A stretch of DNA of 64,000 nt. It comes from Streptomyces sp. NBC_00654 (GTDB taxonomy: Bacteria > Actinomycetota > Actinomycetes > Streptomycetales > Streptomycetaceae). The stretch lies in assembly GCF_026341775.1 (NCBI RefSeq), contig NZ_JAPEOB010000002.1, positions 2,232,001 to 2,296,000 on the forward strand. The letters are read 5' to 3'. The notes beneath the pieces are model-generated. The model was not told the DNA's origin. It was given only the letters and a program-made list of their open reading frames with translations, and searched no databases. Positions 36,893 through 45,675 of this stretch are shown in pieces (position 1 is the stretch's first letter; each line of letters starts with the position of its first letter). The position numbers were made by a program, and so were the translations under genes.

Positions 36893-37763
36893 GGCCGCGC
36901 AGGCGCTCAAGGACTTCACGGACGCCTACAACAAGGCGGACAAGGCGTACGATCCGGCGCTGGACGCGGACCGGGTGACCGGTTCGCTCGGCGCGATCAA
37001 CCAGGCGGGCCTGAAGGCGCGGCAGAAGAACAATCCGGACGGCAACGCGAATCACTCGCCGCTGGAGCTGACGGATGCCGCGTACACGATCCCGAAGAAG
37101 GCCGGCTGGCCGCGCTGGTTCCTCGCGGACACCGACTCCAACCGTGACCGGGACGGCGGGAAGCTGGACACCCGCTGGCTGGTGGTGTTCGTGAAGACGG
37201 CCCCCGACGCGCTGTGGAAGGCGTCCTATCTGGCGGTCGTCGCCCCCTCCCAGGTCCCGGAGTTCCGGCTGGACGCGGACGGCCTGGCACTGCCCGCCGA
37301 CTCCGGGGGCAGCGAACTGGCCGTCGCCCCGAAGGACTTGAGCACCACGTACACCGGCTATCTGCAGGACGGGAAGCCGGATGTCTTCGCCCCCGGGTCG
37401 ACGACCTCGGGCTGGCGGGAGTCACGCAGGACCACCCGGCGGGCGGGATTCTCGTACCAGTACGTCGACCGGGCCCTGGACAGCGGAACGTTCGCGCCGC
37501 TCGGCCTGTCGACGAAGGACGGCGGGGCGCTGGTCTTCTTCAGCAGCAAGCACTTCGAGCGGCAGACGGCGGCGAAGGGGCTGCGGCCGGAGGTCAACTC
37601 GGACGTGGAGGCGCTGCTGACCGGTGAGGTCAGGAGCAGTCTCACCAAGGAGCGGGTCTCCAGCCAGTTGGTGTACATCCCCCGGCGCGGCGGCGGTGAG
37701 TCCGGCGGCAAGGTGCGGGTGCTCAACAGGCTGCCGGGGCTGACGTCGGCACAGGGCTCGTAA
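36771..37763 (+). CDS. Uncharacterised lipoprotein overlapping efeU
   Basis: A 330-aa protein with a clear lipoprotein signal: MRRLGRLATGLATATVLSVG leading to the lipobox ASGC (Cys24). The mature part begins VTVHGELEVLPGATKSEAAQ with a helical segment KDFTDAYNKADKAYDPALDA, followed by an alpha/beta body with no motif I recognise. The ATG lies 122 bp inside efeU, in a different frame, and the signal peptide makes a later start unlikely. It may be cotranslated with efeU. Position after efeUOB suggests, but does not show, a link to iron uptake. A 15-bp hairpin follows its stop. Confidence 0.82.
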   Translation: MRRLGRLATGLATATVLSVGASGCVTVHGELEVLPGATKSEAAQALKDFTDAYNKADKAYDPALDADRVTGSLGAINQAGLKARQKNNPDGNANHSPLELTDAAYTIPKKAGWPRWFLADTDSNRDRDGGKLDTRWLVVFVKTAPDALWKASYLAVVAPSQVPEFRLDADGLALPADSGGSELAVAPKDLSTTYTGYLQDGKPDVFAPGSTTSGWRESRRTTRRAGFSYQYVDRALDSGTFAPLGLSTKDGGALVFFSSKHFERQTAAKGLRPEVNSDVEALLTGEVRSSLTKERVSSQLVYIPRRGGGESGGKVRVLNRLPGLTSAQGS

Positions 37764-37796
37764 CCGGCCGGAAGCACCGGCCCCGATCACGGACCC

Positions 37797-37829
37797 GGCA
37801 GGGCCGCCCGACGGTCGGGCGGCCCTGCC
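37797..37829. terminator. Strong hairpin ending the efe operon
   Basis: Perfect 15-bp arms at 37797-37811 and 37815-37829 with a 3-base loop, between convergent genes. Repeats of GGCTCAACG follow at 37831-37870 up to the next stop codon. Confidence 0.85.
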
Positions 37830-37866
37830 ACGGCTCAACGGCTCAACCGCTCACTGACTCAACGGC

Positions 37867-38613
37867 TCAACGGCTCAATGGCCAGGCCACCGCATCGTGG
37901 TCGAGGTCGCTCTGCTCGGCGCTGTCGGCATAGCTCGCGCAGGCGTCGGTCAGCGTCTCCAGCAGGGTCAGCGGATCGGGCAGCTCGTTCTCCGGGCCCC
38001 GTACCCAGTGCACGTCCAGCTCACCGGGAAGCCGGGCGGGCGGCAGGAGTACGTAGCTGCCCCGGCAGTGCCAGCGCAGTCCGGGGTGCTCGTCCATCGT
38101 CTCGGGGTGGCAGTCCAGCTCGCAGGGCCACCACTCGTCCTCGTCCTCCGGCGTACCGCGGGTGGCGGTGAAGAAGAGCATCCGGTCCTCACCGGACTGG
38201 GCGACGGGGCCGACGTCGATGCCCGCGGCGAGGAGACGTTCCAGAGCTTGCCGGCCGGCGGTCAGCGGGACGTCCAGGACGTCGTGGATCATGCCGGTCG
38301 CGGTGATGAAGTTGGCCAGCGGCTGGCTGCGGGCCCAGCGCTCGATCTGTGCGCGGTCGGTGGTCGACTGCGTCTGCCAGGCGAAGGAGAGGGGGTGCCG
38401 GGCGGGCGTGGGACAGCCGATGCGATCGCACGAACACCGGTATCCGGCCGGATGGGCGGCGGGCGAGATCGGCATGCCCGCCTCGGCGACGGCGAGGAGC
38501 AGGGCCAGCCGGGCCGCTTCGTCGTCCTCGGCCTGCTGCGGTTTGGGTCGTCGCCGCAGCCACTGGGAGATCCTGCTCTCTGTGCCGCGATAGCGGCCGG
38601 AATCGGCGCCCAT
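37867..38613 (-). CDS. Prim-pol-like protein (bifunctional DNA primase/polymerase family), short
   Basis: A 248-aa soluble protein. It has a possible zinc cluster CSCDRIGCPTPARHP near residues 60-75, then LANFITATGMIHDVLDVPLT and GIDVGPVAQSGEDRMLFFTA, blocks found in the Streptomyces family annotated as bifunctional DNA primase/polymerase N-terminal domain. The helicase partner usual for replicative prim-pols is absent and the Asp pair of the active site is not obvious, so activity is doubtful. The N-terminus (RISQWLRRRPKPQQAED) is basic. No mobile-element genes flank it. Product name is by family resemblance only. Confidence 0.7.
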   Translation of the reverse strand: MGADSGRYRGTESRISQWLRRRPKPQQAEDDEAARLALLLAVAEAGMPISPAAHPAGYRCSCDRIGCPTPARHPLSFAWQTQSTTDRAQIERWARSQPLANFITATGMIHDVLDVPLTAGRQALERLLAAGIDVGPVAQSGEDRMLFFTATRGTPEDEDEWWPCELDCHPETMDEHPGLRWHCRGSYVLLPPARLPGELDVHWVRGPENELPDPLTLLETLTDACASYADSAEQSDLDHDAVAWPLSR

Positions 38614-38753
38614 CTATCCCCTCACCTCAGCGTTGCTCCTCCATGCTCCCACCATCCTGCGCCTCAGGTGGCCAGAGTTCGCCAGCGGGGGGCCGGGACC
38701 ACCGCACCGAGTGAGCACCATCACGCCCGATGTCACCGCATACCGGATATGGA

Positions 38754-39467
38754 TCATGCGTCGGCGGACAGGCCCCGCAGCGCATGATCGACGATCGCGT
38801 CGGCGTAGGCGTGGGTGAGCGGAAGGGTCCTGAGCAGCCAGCGGTGGGTCAACGGGGCGATCAGCAGCTCCAGCGCGACCCGGGGATCGACATCGGCGCG
38901 CACCTGGCCCGCCGCCTGCGCGGCCCGCAGCCGTGTGACATACAGCCCGAGCTGCGGTTCGAGCAGTTTCTCGACGAATTCGGCACCCAGCACCGGGTCG
39001 ACGATGCTCTCGGCGGCGAGCGCCCGGGTGGGCGCCCCGGTCACCGGGTCGTTCAGCTCGTCGACGGTGGCCCGCAGGACGGCCTTGAGGTCGGCGGCCA
39101 GGTCACCGGTGTCCGGAATCCCGTACGCCGCCACGGCGGCGTCGCCCGCCCCTGCTGCCACACCCTCCTCCGCGGCCACGTCCACCACGCCCGCCGCGCC
39201 CGCCTCAGCCGCCTCACCCGCCGACTGCCCGGCCGACTGCTCCGAGGCCCGCTCCTGGAGGTCGAGGAAGGCCTCCAGGAGAACGGCCGCCTTCGAGGGC
39301 CACCATCGGTAGATGGTCTGCTTGCCCACCCCGGCACGGGCGGCGATACCCTCGATCGTCGTCTTCGCGTAGCCGGTCTCCCCGACGAGCGCGAGAGCGG
39401 CGTCGTAGATGGCCCGGCGGGAGCGGTCGCTGCGGCGGCTGGAGTCGGGATTCCTGTTGGGTGACAT
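38754..39467 (-). CDS. TetR-family regulator
   Basis: A 237-aa repressor type. The helix-turn-helix is AIYDAALALVGETGYAKTTI followed by EGIAARAGVGKQTIYRWWPSK, a textbook TetR N-domain. An Ala/Glu/Gly-rich insert lies at about residues 75-115 (SEQSAGQSAGEAAEAGAAG) before the TetR_C_11-like ligand domain (DLAADLKAVLRATVDELNDP). The ATG at 39467 has GGGTGG upstream. It is divergent from the DDAH-family gene across 205 bp; no perfect palindrome was found there. Target unknown. Confidence 0.9.
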   Translation of the reverse strand: MSPNRNPDSSRRSDRSRRAIYDAALALVGETGYAKTTIEGIAARAGVGKQTIYRWWPSKAAVLLEAFLDLQERASEQSAGQSAGEAAEAGAAGVVDVAAEEGVAAGAGDAAVAAYGIPDTGDLAADLKAVLRATVDELNDPVTGAPTRALAAESIVDPVLGAEFVEKLLEPQLGLYVTRLRAAQAAGQVRADVDPRVALELLIAPLTHRWLLRTLPLTHAYADAIVDHALRGLSADA

Positions 39468-39672
39468 CCACCCAATCTAGCGCCCACCGAGTCGATACGT
39501 TTCGTCTTGTTGACTACGGAAACACCACACGCCGATCAGTTCGCGCACCCCGCGTGAACCACCCGATCGGATCACTGCGGATCAGGCGGTTCACAGCGCA
39601 CCATGGGCTCACGCGCAGACCGTGCGTATCCCACCGTTCCGCGGCCCGGCCGCCGTTCGTGAGGAGCCCCAG

Positions 39673-40488
39673 TTGAACCGTGACGCCACCCCTCGTCGCT
39701 ACCTGATGTGCGCGCCTTCCCACTTCAGGGTCACCTACTCCATCAACCCGTGGATGGACCCCTCGAAACCGGTCGACCTGCCGCTGGCGCAGACCCAGTG
39801 GGAGGACCTGCGCGACCGCTACCGCGCGCTCGGCCACACCGTCGACCTGCTCGCCCCGCGCCCCGACCTGCCCGACATGGTCTTCGCCGCCAACGGCGCC
39901 ACCGTGATCGACGGGCGGGTGCTCGGCGCTCTCTTCGCCTACCGGGAGCGGTTCGCGGAGGCCGAGGCCCACCGCGACTGGTTCCGGGCCCACGGCTTCA
40001 CCGAGATCCATGAACCGGCCCACGTCAACGAGGGCGAGGGGGACTTCGCGGTCACCGACTCCTACCTCCTGGCCGGCCGCGGCTTCCGGTCCAGCCCGCT
40101 CTCGCACGACGAGGCCCAGGAGTTCTTCGGGCGGCCCGTCATCGGCCTCGATCTGGTGGACCCGCGCTACTACCACCTGGATACGGCCCTGTGTGTGCTG
40201 GACGAGGCGGGCGACGAGATCATGTACTACCCGGACGCCTTCTCCCCCGGCAGCCGCTCCGTGCTGGCCCGGCTCTTCCCCGACGCCCTGATCGCCCGCG
40301 AGGCGGACGCGGCGGCGCTCGGACTGAACGCGGTCAGCGACGGGCGCCACGTACTGCTGCCGCAGGCCGCCACGGGGCTGTTCGACCCACTGCGGGACCG
40401 GGGCTTCGAACCGGTGCCGATGGACCTGGGCGAGCTGCTCAAGGGCGGTGGCAGCGTGAAGTGCTGCACACAGGAGCTGCGGCACTAG
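39673..40488 (+). CDS. Dimethylarginine dimethylaminohydrolase/amidinotransferase-family enzyme
   Basis: A 271-aa guanidino-modifying enzyme of the penta-repeat fold. Visible blocks are RYLMCAPSHFRVTYSINPWM, DMVFAANGATVIDG (substrate Asp), EGEGDFAVTD, YYHLDTALCVL (catalytic His) and the C-terminal GGGSVKCCTQELRH with the catalytic Cys at 264 or 265. Members hydrolyse methylated arginine, arginine or related guanidines; lack of ornithine genes nearby prevents a choice. The TTG at 39673 is taken as start because GAGGAG lies 6 bp before it and family similarity begins at once. The stop codon TAG runs straight into a palindromic repeat. Confidence 0.85.
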   Translation: MNRDATPRRYLMCAPSHFRVTYSINPWMDPSKPVDLPLAQTQWEDLRDRYRALGHTVDLLAPRPDLPDMVFAANGATVIDGRVLGALFAYRERFAEAEAHRDWFRAHGFTEIHEPAHVNEGEGDFAVTDSYLLAGRGFRSSPLSHDEAQEFFGRPVIGLDLVDPRYYHLDTALCVLDEAGDEIMYYPDAFSPGSRSVLARLFPDALIAREADAAALGLNAVSDGRHVLLPQAATGLFDPLRDRGFEPVPMDLGELLKGGGSVKCCTQELRH

Positions 40489-40548
40489 GGCGTGTGCCGA
40501 AAGTGGCGCCGTCCGCCCGAAGGGCGGGGCTACTTTCGGCACACGCCC
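40488..40548. repeat. Palindromic intergenic element, copy B (after the DDAH-family gene)
   Basis: Perfect 17-bp arms (40488-40504 and 40532-40548) surround an inner hairpin CCGCCC-GAA-GGGCGG. The first base is the last G of the TAG stop. The same element, inverted and degenerate, is found at 14439-14509, also starting on a TAG stop. It can also act as terminator for the convergent genes here. Confidence 0.85.
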
Positions 40549-40564
40549 CGGGGCGGGCGGCCGC

Positions 40565-41554
40565 TCAGGGAGCCGGCGGCCAGGCGTCGCCCCAGGCGAT
40601 GCCCCTGGCCGCCCGGTAGAGCTCGCCGTGCCGCTTGGTGACCGTGGAGCGGGTCAGCCCCTCGTCGCGGGTGCACAGCTCCAGCAGCACCTGCCCCTTG
40701 CGGATCTGCGGCCTGCGGGTGACCCGTGCGGCGACCGGCTCCACGGGGAAGCGGGTGGCGACGACGTAGCTGAACTTCTCGTCCTCGTGGCTCAGCGAGC
40801 CGCCCTTCACCTGCCGGTGCAGCGAGGACCGGCTGACCCGGGCCGAGAAGTGGCACCAGTCCGTGCCCGGTTCGATGGGGCAGGCGGCACTGTGCGGGCA
40901 GGGTGCCGCGACGGTCAGCCCGGCGGCGATCAGCCGGTCGCGGGCCTCGATGATCCGGGCGTAGCCGTCGGGTGTGCCGGGTTCCACGATCACCACGGCC
41001 CGCGCGGCGGCGGCCGCCGCGTCGACGAGTCCGGTCCTGGCCCGCTCGGTGAGCTCCTTGAGTACGTAGGAGACGGTCACCAGGTCCGTGGGGGCCAGCT
41101 CCAGCTCCGCGCCGATCCTGGCCTTCTCCCAGCGGGCGCCGCGCAGCGACGGGATGCCCGAGGCCCCGGCCAGTTCGCGGCCCAGCGCCAGTGCGGGCTC
41201 GGCCCAGTCCAGGACGGTGGTCTCCGGCCCCTCCCAGGCCCCGGCGACCGCCCAGCTCGCCGCGCCCGTGCCGCCGCCGACGTCGGTGTGGGTGGCGGGC
41301 GACCACTGCGGCGCCGCGGCGCGGAGGGCGGCGAGGGCGGAACGTACCGCTTCGTACGTGGCGGGCATCCGGTACGCGGCGTACGCGGCGACGTCCGACC
41401 GGTCGCGCAGGATCGGGGCGTCGGTGGGCGTGGTGCCGCGGTAGCTGGCGATCAGCCGGTCGACGGCCAGCGCGGCCTGCTTGGGGGGCAGCCCGTCGAG
41501 CAGCCCGGCCAGGGCCGCGCGCAGGGATTCCGCGGTGGGAAGGGTGACGTTCAC
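40565..41554 (-). CDS. Rsm22-family (mitochondrial-type ribosomal small-subunit) methyltransferase-like protein
   Basis: A 329-aa protein with a Rossmann SAM-binding motif VGGGTGAASWAVAGAW, post-motif YVLKELTER, and the Rsm22 Cys/His cluster CPHSAACPIEPGTDWCHFSA. Rsm22/METTL17 proteins associate with the small ribosomal subunit; the eukaryotic homologue binds an iron-sulfur cluster through such cysteines. The role in bacteria is not established, but ribosome assembly is likely. GTG 41554 is favoured over the upstream ATG (41620) because TACAAT lies 6 bp before it, which suggests a leaderless mRNA. Confidence 0.85.
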   Translation of the reverse strand: MNVTLPTAESLRAALAGLLDGLPPKQAALAVDRLIASYRGTTPTDAPILRDRSDVAAYAAYRMPATYEAVRSALAALRAAAPQWSPATHTDVGGGTGAASWAVAGAWEGPETTVLDWAEPALALGRELAGASGIPSLRGARWEKARIGAELELAPTDLVTVSYVLKELTERARTGLVDAAAAAARAVVIVEPGTPDGYARIIEARDRLIAAGLTVAAPCPHSAACPIEPGTDWCHFSARVSRSSLHRQVKGGSLSHEDEKFSYVVATRFPVEPVAARVTRRPQIRKGQVLLELCTRDEGLTRSTVTKRHGELYRAARGIAWGDAWPPAP

Positions 41555-41560
41555 CGCCGA

Positions 41561-41566
41561 ATTGTA
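41561..41566 (-). promoter_or_regulatory. -10 element TACAAT of the Rsm22-like gene
   Basis: On the minus strand TACAAT ends 6 bp before the GTG at 41554, near consensus and placed for a leaderless transcript. This supports the shorter start. Confidence 0.55.
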
Positions 41567-41706
41567 GGCGGTTGTGGCGGCCCGGCCGTATTCCGCTTCG
41601 CCTGCACGGAACCGGTACACAACAGCGACCCGGCCGAACTCCTCATCCTCCTGAGCCTGTTGCTACGCTGACCCGCGCGAGATCAGGATTGTCCATCGGG
41701 AGAGCC

Positions 41707-43026
41707 ATGAGACAACGGATTGTGCGGCTGGCCCTGGTCGGTGGGGTGTTCTTTTTTGCCCTGCTGCTCCTGCTGGCGACCTGCGGCGGCGGCAAGAGCG
41801 ACCAGGACACGGACAAGGGCGGTGCCAAGCCGAAGAGATCGGTCCTGCCGAGCGCGGGTCCCGTGACCCGGCTCACCGCTCCGCCCGACTACACGACCGC
41901 CCGCGGCTGGGAGATCATCGGTTCCTCGCCCGACGTCACGGTCTCCTACGCGACGGGACGGCTCGCCTACCTGGAGAGGTCCGCCGAGAACCGCTACCGG
42001 CTGCGCACCGTCGACACGGCCACCGGTGAGCTGGGGTGGAGCGGCCAGGCCTGGCGGCCGCCGGACCCCCTGCACTACCCGAATCTGCTGACCGTCACCA
42101 AGAACGACCGGCAGTTCTTCGCCACGTGGTCCTACGGGAAGGTGGGCGACGGGCTCTCGCCCTCCGAGACCTTCGTCTCCCTCGATGTGTACGACGTGAC
42201 GGACGGCAGGCGACAGCGCATCGAGGTGCCGTGGTCCGGCGCCCCGGATGTCACGGCCACCGGCCCGGACATCGTGATCAGCGACGGCAAGGCCAACAGC
42301 GCGGTGGTCGACCCGATCACCGCCACGGTGACGAAGGTCAAGGCCGACGAGCTGAAGTATCCGAAGGGCTGCAAGACCTGCAAGCAGCTCACGGAGGTGC
42401 GGGGCCAGACCGCGCAGGGGCTGCTGGTCAGCGGCGTACGGGAGTTCTGGGTACGCGGCGGCTGGTTCAGCCGGAACGTCGCGCCCAAGGGCGTCGACAA
42501 GCTCAGCGGGGTTCCGACGTCCGTGACGCCGGGACAGGTGCTGGCGAAGTGGACGCTCGACAAGAAGGCGAAGCAGGCGGCCACGCACGAGCTGTGGACG
42601 GTGCACGACTCGCTGACCGGGAAGCCGCTGGTCTCGGTGGAGTGCCACAAGCCCGCCATAAAGCCCGGCCGCTATCCGCAGGCGGTCCTGTCCCCCTCGG
42701 GCAGCTATCTGATCGCCGGGAACCTCGCGTTCGACCTGGAGGCGAAGAAGGGGTTCTGCTTCGAGGACGAGGACGGTTCGAGCCATCTGACCCTCGCCAC
42801 GGTGACGGACGACGGCATCGCCTACGGGGCGGCCAACGCACGCGACGCGTCCGACGCGCTGGCCGGGGGCGGTCTGCCGGTCTCCATGGACTTCGCGAGC
42901 TGGACGACCGACCAGCTGTCGCGCAACGCGCGGCTGCCCGTGGTCGAGATGACCGGGGTCGGAGTGTTCCGCTGGACCGACCGGCAGGAGCGCATCCACC
43001 TGATCGGCTACCCGCGCGGCGACTGA
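41707..43026 (+). CDS. Uncharacterised secreted or lipid-anchored protein, possible beta-propeller
   Basis: A 439-aa protein starting MRQRIVRLALVGGVFFFALL with a strong hydrophobic segment ending LLATCGGGKS, a plausible lipobox. The mature part repeats short strands of the form YRLRTVDTATGELGW, FVSLDVYDVTDGRRQRI and ELWTVHDSLTGKPLV, which resemble PQQ-like or WD-type propeller blades. A CKTCKQ pair is present. No enzyme motif is recognised. A near-perfect 26-bp hairpin follows, shared with the convergent MFS gene. Confidence 0.8.
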   Translation: MRQRIVRLALVGGVFFFALLLLLATCGGGKSDQDTDKGGAKPKRSVLPSAGPVTRLTAPPDYTTARGWEIIGSSPDVTVSYATGRLAYLERSAENRYRLRTVDTATGELGWSGQAWRPPDPLHYPNLLTVTKNDRQFFATWSYGKVGDGLSPSETFVSLDVYDVTDGRRQRIEVPWSGAPDVTATGPDIVISDGKANSAVVDPITATVTKVKADELKYPKGCKTCKQLTEVRGQTAQGLLVSGVREFWVRGGWFSRNVAPKGVDKLSGVPTSVTPGQVLAKWTLDKKAKQAATHELWTVHDSLTGKPLVSVECHKPAIKPGRYPQAVLSPSGSYLIAGNLAFDLEAKKGFCFEDEDGSSHLTLATVTDDGIAYGAANARDASDALAGGGLPVSMDFASWTTDQLSRNARLPVVEMTGVGVFRWTDRQERIHLIGYPRGD

Positions 43027-43121
43027 CCCGGGCGGCCGGCGAACGCGGGCGGCCGACGGTCCCGGGCAGCCGACGCGGACAGGCACCCGGGCGGCCCGTG
43101 AGGAGAGGTCCGAAGCAGCGG

Positions 43122-43177
43122 GAAAGGCCGGAACCCGGCCGGGGGAAGGCGTTCCCCCGGCCGGGTTCCGGCCTTTC
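43122..43177. terminator. Long bidirectional hairpin, 26-bp stem
   Basis: Perfect arms at 43122-43147 and 43152-43177 with a GGCG loop, between two convergent genes. Confidence 0.9.
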
Positions 43178-43193
43178 GGACTCCCCGCGGCCC

Positions 43194-44525
43194 TCAGAGG
43201 CCGCCCGCCTCGCGTCCCTGCCGCTGCCACGGCCTGCACAGGCCGAGGAAGCAGGCCACGGCCGCCAGGGCGCACACCACCTGTACGACCGCCATCGGCA
43301 CGGCCGTCTTCTCGCCCGCGATGCCGACCAGCGGCGAGGCGATGGCGCCGATCAGGAACGAGGACGTGCCGAGCAGCGCGGAGGCGGAGCCCGCCGCGTG
43401 CTTGGTACGCATCAGGGCCTGGGCGTTGGTGTTGGGCATGGCGAGGCCCATCGCGGACATCAGCACGAAGAGCCCGGCCGCGATCGGCACGAGCCCCACC
43501 TCGCCGAAGACCCCGGTCGTCATGAGGAGCAGCGCGACGGCGGACAGCACGATGACGGAGAGGCCGAAGCCGAGGACCTTGTCCAGGCTGATCCGGCCGA
43601 CCAGCACCTTGCCGTTGATCTGGCCGACGACGATCAGGCCGATCGAGTTGAGCCCGAAGAGCAGGCTGAACGTCTGCGGGGAGGCCCCGTAGATCTCCTG
43701 CACGACGAAGGGGGAGGCCGAGATGTAGGCGAAGAGAACCGCGAAGGCGAGACCCCCCGCGACCATGTAGCCCGTGAAGACCCGGTCGGCGAGCAGCCCC
43801 CGCATGGTGCGCAGGGCGTCGCCGACCCCGCCGGTGTGGCGCTGAGCGGGCGGCAGCGTCTCGTGCAGCCACTTCCAGACGACGAGGGTGAGCAGGATGC
43901 CGACGACGGTGAGGACGACGAAGATGCCGCGCCAGTCGGTGATCCGCAGGACCTGCCCGCCGATCAGCGGGGCGATGATCGGGGCGACCCCGGAGATCAG
44001 CATCAGGGTGGAGAAGAACCGGGCCATCTCCACACCGTCGTAGAGATCACGCACCACGGCCCTGGCGATCACGATGCCGGCCGCGCCCGCCAGGCCCTGG
44101 AGGAGGCGGAAGCCGATGAGGAGTTCCGCGGTGGGGGCCAGGGCGCAGATCGCGGTGGCGAGGACGTAGACGACCATGCCGAGGAGCAGCGGCCTGCGGC
44201 GCCCCCAGCGGTCGCTCATCGGTCCGACGACGAGCTGGCCGAGCGCCATGCCGGCCAGACACGCGGTCAGCGTGAGCTGGACGGTCGCGGCGGGGGCGTG
44301 CAGGGAGTCGGTGACCTCGGGCAGGGCCGGGAGGTACATGTCCATGGACAGGGGCGGCAGCGCGGTGAGCCCGCCGAGGACCATGGTGACCAGCAGCCCG
44401 GTGCGCCGGGCGGCCGCGGCCCCCGGGGCCGGTGGGTGGGGAAGGGGTGCGCCGCCGCTCGCGGTTCCCGTTCCGGTCGTGGGTATGTGCTCTTGCTGGG
44501 CCCGGCTTCCGCCGCTGTCCGGCAT
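43194..44525 (-). CDS. MFS multidrug exporter, Bcr/CflA family
   Basis: A 443-aa transporter with 12 helices. The helix 1 signature LGGLTALPPLSMDMYLPALP identifies the Bcr/CflA branch (bicyclomycin and florfenicol resistance). The A loop is GPMSDRWGRRRPLLLG, and IVIARAVVRDLYDGVEMARF is also typical. The N-terminal 40 residues are a Gly/Ala/Pro-rich cytoplasmic tail. Export substrate not predictable. It is divergent from the Gfo/Idh/MocA gene, with starts 80 bp apart. Confidence 0.93.
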   Translation of the reverse strand: MPDSGGSRAQQEHIPTTGTGTASGGAPLPHPPAPGAAAARRTGLLVTMVLGGLTALPPLSMDMYLPALPEVTDSLHAPAATVQLTLTACLAGMALGQLVVGPMSDRWGRRRPLLLGMVVYVLATAICALAPTAELLIGFRLLQGLAGAAGIVIARAVVRDLYDGVEMARFFSTLMLISGVAPIIAPLIGGQVLRITDWRGIFVVLTVVGILLTLVVWKWLHETLPPAQRHTGGVGDALRTMRGLLADRVFTGYMVAGGLAFAVLFAYISASPFVVQEIYGASPQTFSLLFGLNSIGLIVVGQINGKVLVGRISLDKVLGFGLSVIVLSAVALLLMTTGVFGEVGLVPIAAGLFVLMSAMGLAMPNTNAQALMRTKHAAGSASALLGTSSFLIGAIASPLVGIAGEKTAVPMAVVQVVCALAAVACFLGLCRPWQRQGREAGGL

Positions 44526-44605
44526 TCTCTTCTCCGCATCGTTGAATCCGCATCTATGCTCTCAGCTCAGCCGGAGTGGTCGATACCTTTTCTGTGGGGG
44601 CGGGC

Positions 44606-45607
44606 ATGAGCAGGACTGTGCGCTGGGGCGTGCTGGCGACGGGCGGCATAGCCGCGAGTTTCACCGCGGACGTGCAGTCGATGCCGGACGCGGAGGTGGT
44701 GGCGGTGGCGTCCCGCACGGACGCCTCCGCGAAGGCGTTCGCCGATCGCTTCGGGATCGGGCGGGCGTACGGGAGCTGGGCGGAGCTGGTCGCCGACGAC
44801 ACCGTGGACATCGTGTACGTGGCCACCCCGCACTCGGCGCACCGGGAGGCGGCCGGGCTCGCCCTGGAGGCCGGGAAGCACGTGCTGTGCGAGAAGGCGT
44901 TCACGCTCGACACCCGGCAGGCCGAGGAACTCGTCGCGCTGGCCCGGGAGCGCGGGCTGTTCCTGATGGAGGCCATGTGGACGTACTGCAACCCGGTCAT
45001 CCGGCGGATGACCGAGCTGGTGCGGGACGGTGCCATCGGCGAGATCCGTACCGTGCAGGCCGACTTCGGGTTCGCGGGCGACTTCGGCCCCGGGCACCGG
45101 CTGCGCGATCCGGCGCTGGGCGGCGGTGCGCTGCTGGACCTGGGGGTCTATCCGGTGTCGTTCGCGCATCTGCTGCTGGGCGAGCCGGACCGGGTGCAGG
45201 CCGACGCGCTGCTGTCGCCCGAGGGCGTCGACCTGAACACCGGCATGCTGCTGGGCTGGGACTCGGGGGCCACCGCCCTGCTCTCCTGCTCGATCGTCGG
45301 GCATCACCCGACGGCGGCCACCGTGATCGGCACGGCCGGGCGGATCGACTTCCCGCACAGCTTCTTCTACCCGGAGCGCTTCGTGCTGCATCGGGCGGGC
45401 GCGGAACCGGAGGAGATCACCACGGGGCCGGGGCCGCAGGGCCTGACCGGGCTCCAGTACGAGGCGGCCGAGGTGATGCGCGCGGTGCGGGCGGGCGAGA
45501 GCGAGTCCCCGCTGGTGCCGCTGGACGGTTCGCTCGCGGTGATGCGGACGCTCGACGCGGTACGTGACCGCATCGGCGTCCGCTACGCGGTGGACGGGCG
45601 GGACTGA
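44606..45607 (+). CDS. Gfo/Idh/MocA-family NAD(P)-dependent oxidoreductase
   Basis: A 333-aa protein. The N-terminal Rossmann domain has RWGVLATGGIAASFTADVQ (dinucleotide loop) and VYVATPHSAHREAAGLALEA. The usual EKP after the second beta unit is EKAF here. The C-terminal domain has GGGALLDLGVYPVSFAHLLL, where Asp and the following His-type residue of the family supply the catalytic site. These enzymes oxidise sugars, inositols or dihydrodiols, and the substrate is unknown. ATG 44606 was preferred over GTG 44576 because homology begins at RTVRWGV. Confidence 0.9.
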   Translation: MSRTVRWGVLATGGIAASFTADVQSMPDAEVVAVASRTDASAKAFADRFGIGRAYGSWAELVADDTVDIVYVATPHSAHREAAGLALEAGKHVLCEKAFTLDTRQAEELVALARERGLFLMEAMWTYCNPVIRRMTELVRDGAIGEIRTVQADFGFAGDFGPGHRLRDPALGGGALLDLGVYPVSFAHLLLGEPDRVQADALLSPEGVDLNTGMLLGWDSGATALLSCSIVGHHPTAATVIGTAGRIDFPHSFFYPERFVLHRAGAEPEEITTGPGPQGLTGLQYEAAEVMRAVRAGESESPLVPLDGSLAVMRTLDAVRDRIGVRYAVDGRD

Positions 45608-45675
45608 CCCGTCCCCGTACCGGCCGCTGAGCACCGGGCGGGCGGCGGGGAGCCGGGGCCTCCCGGGAGCCGGCG

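Noticed and set aside
37831..37880. GGCTCAAC repeats as a possible attachment site
   Set aside because: No tRNA, integrase or second copy in the window; simple local duplication is enough.
39480..39540. TetR operator candidate upstream of the 38754-39467 regulator
   Set aside because: Only ACG-TTT-CGT pairs around the centre; too short to claim.
42036..44609. 857-aa plus-strand frame spanning the propeller-like lipoprotein and the MFS gene
   Set aside because: It reads through the 26-bp hairpin and antisense to the MFS gene; no domain is recognisable.
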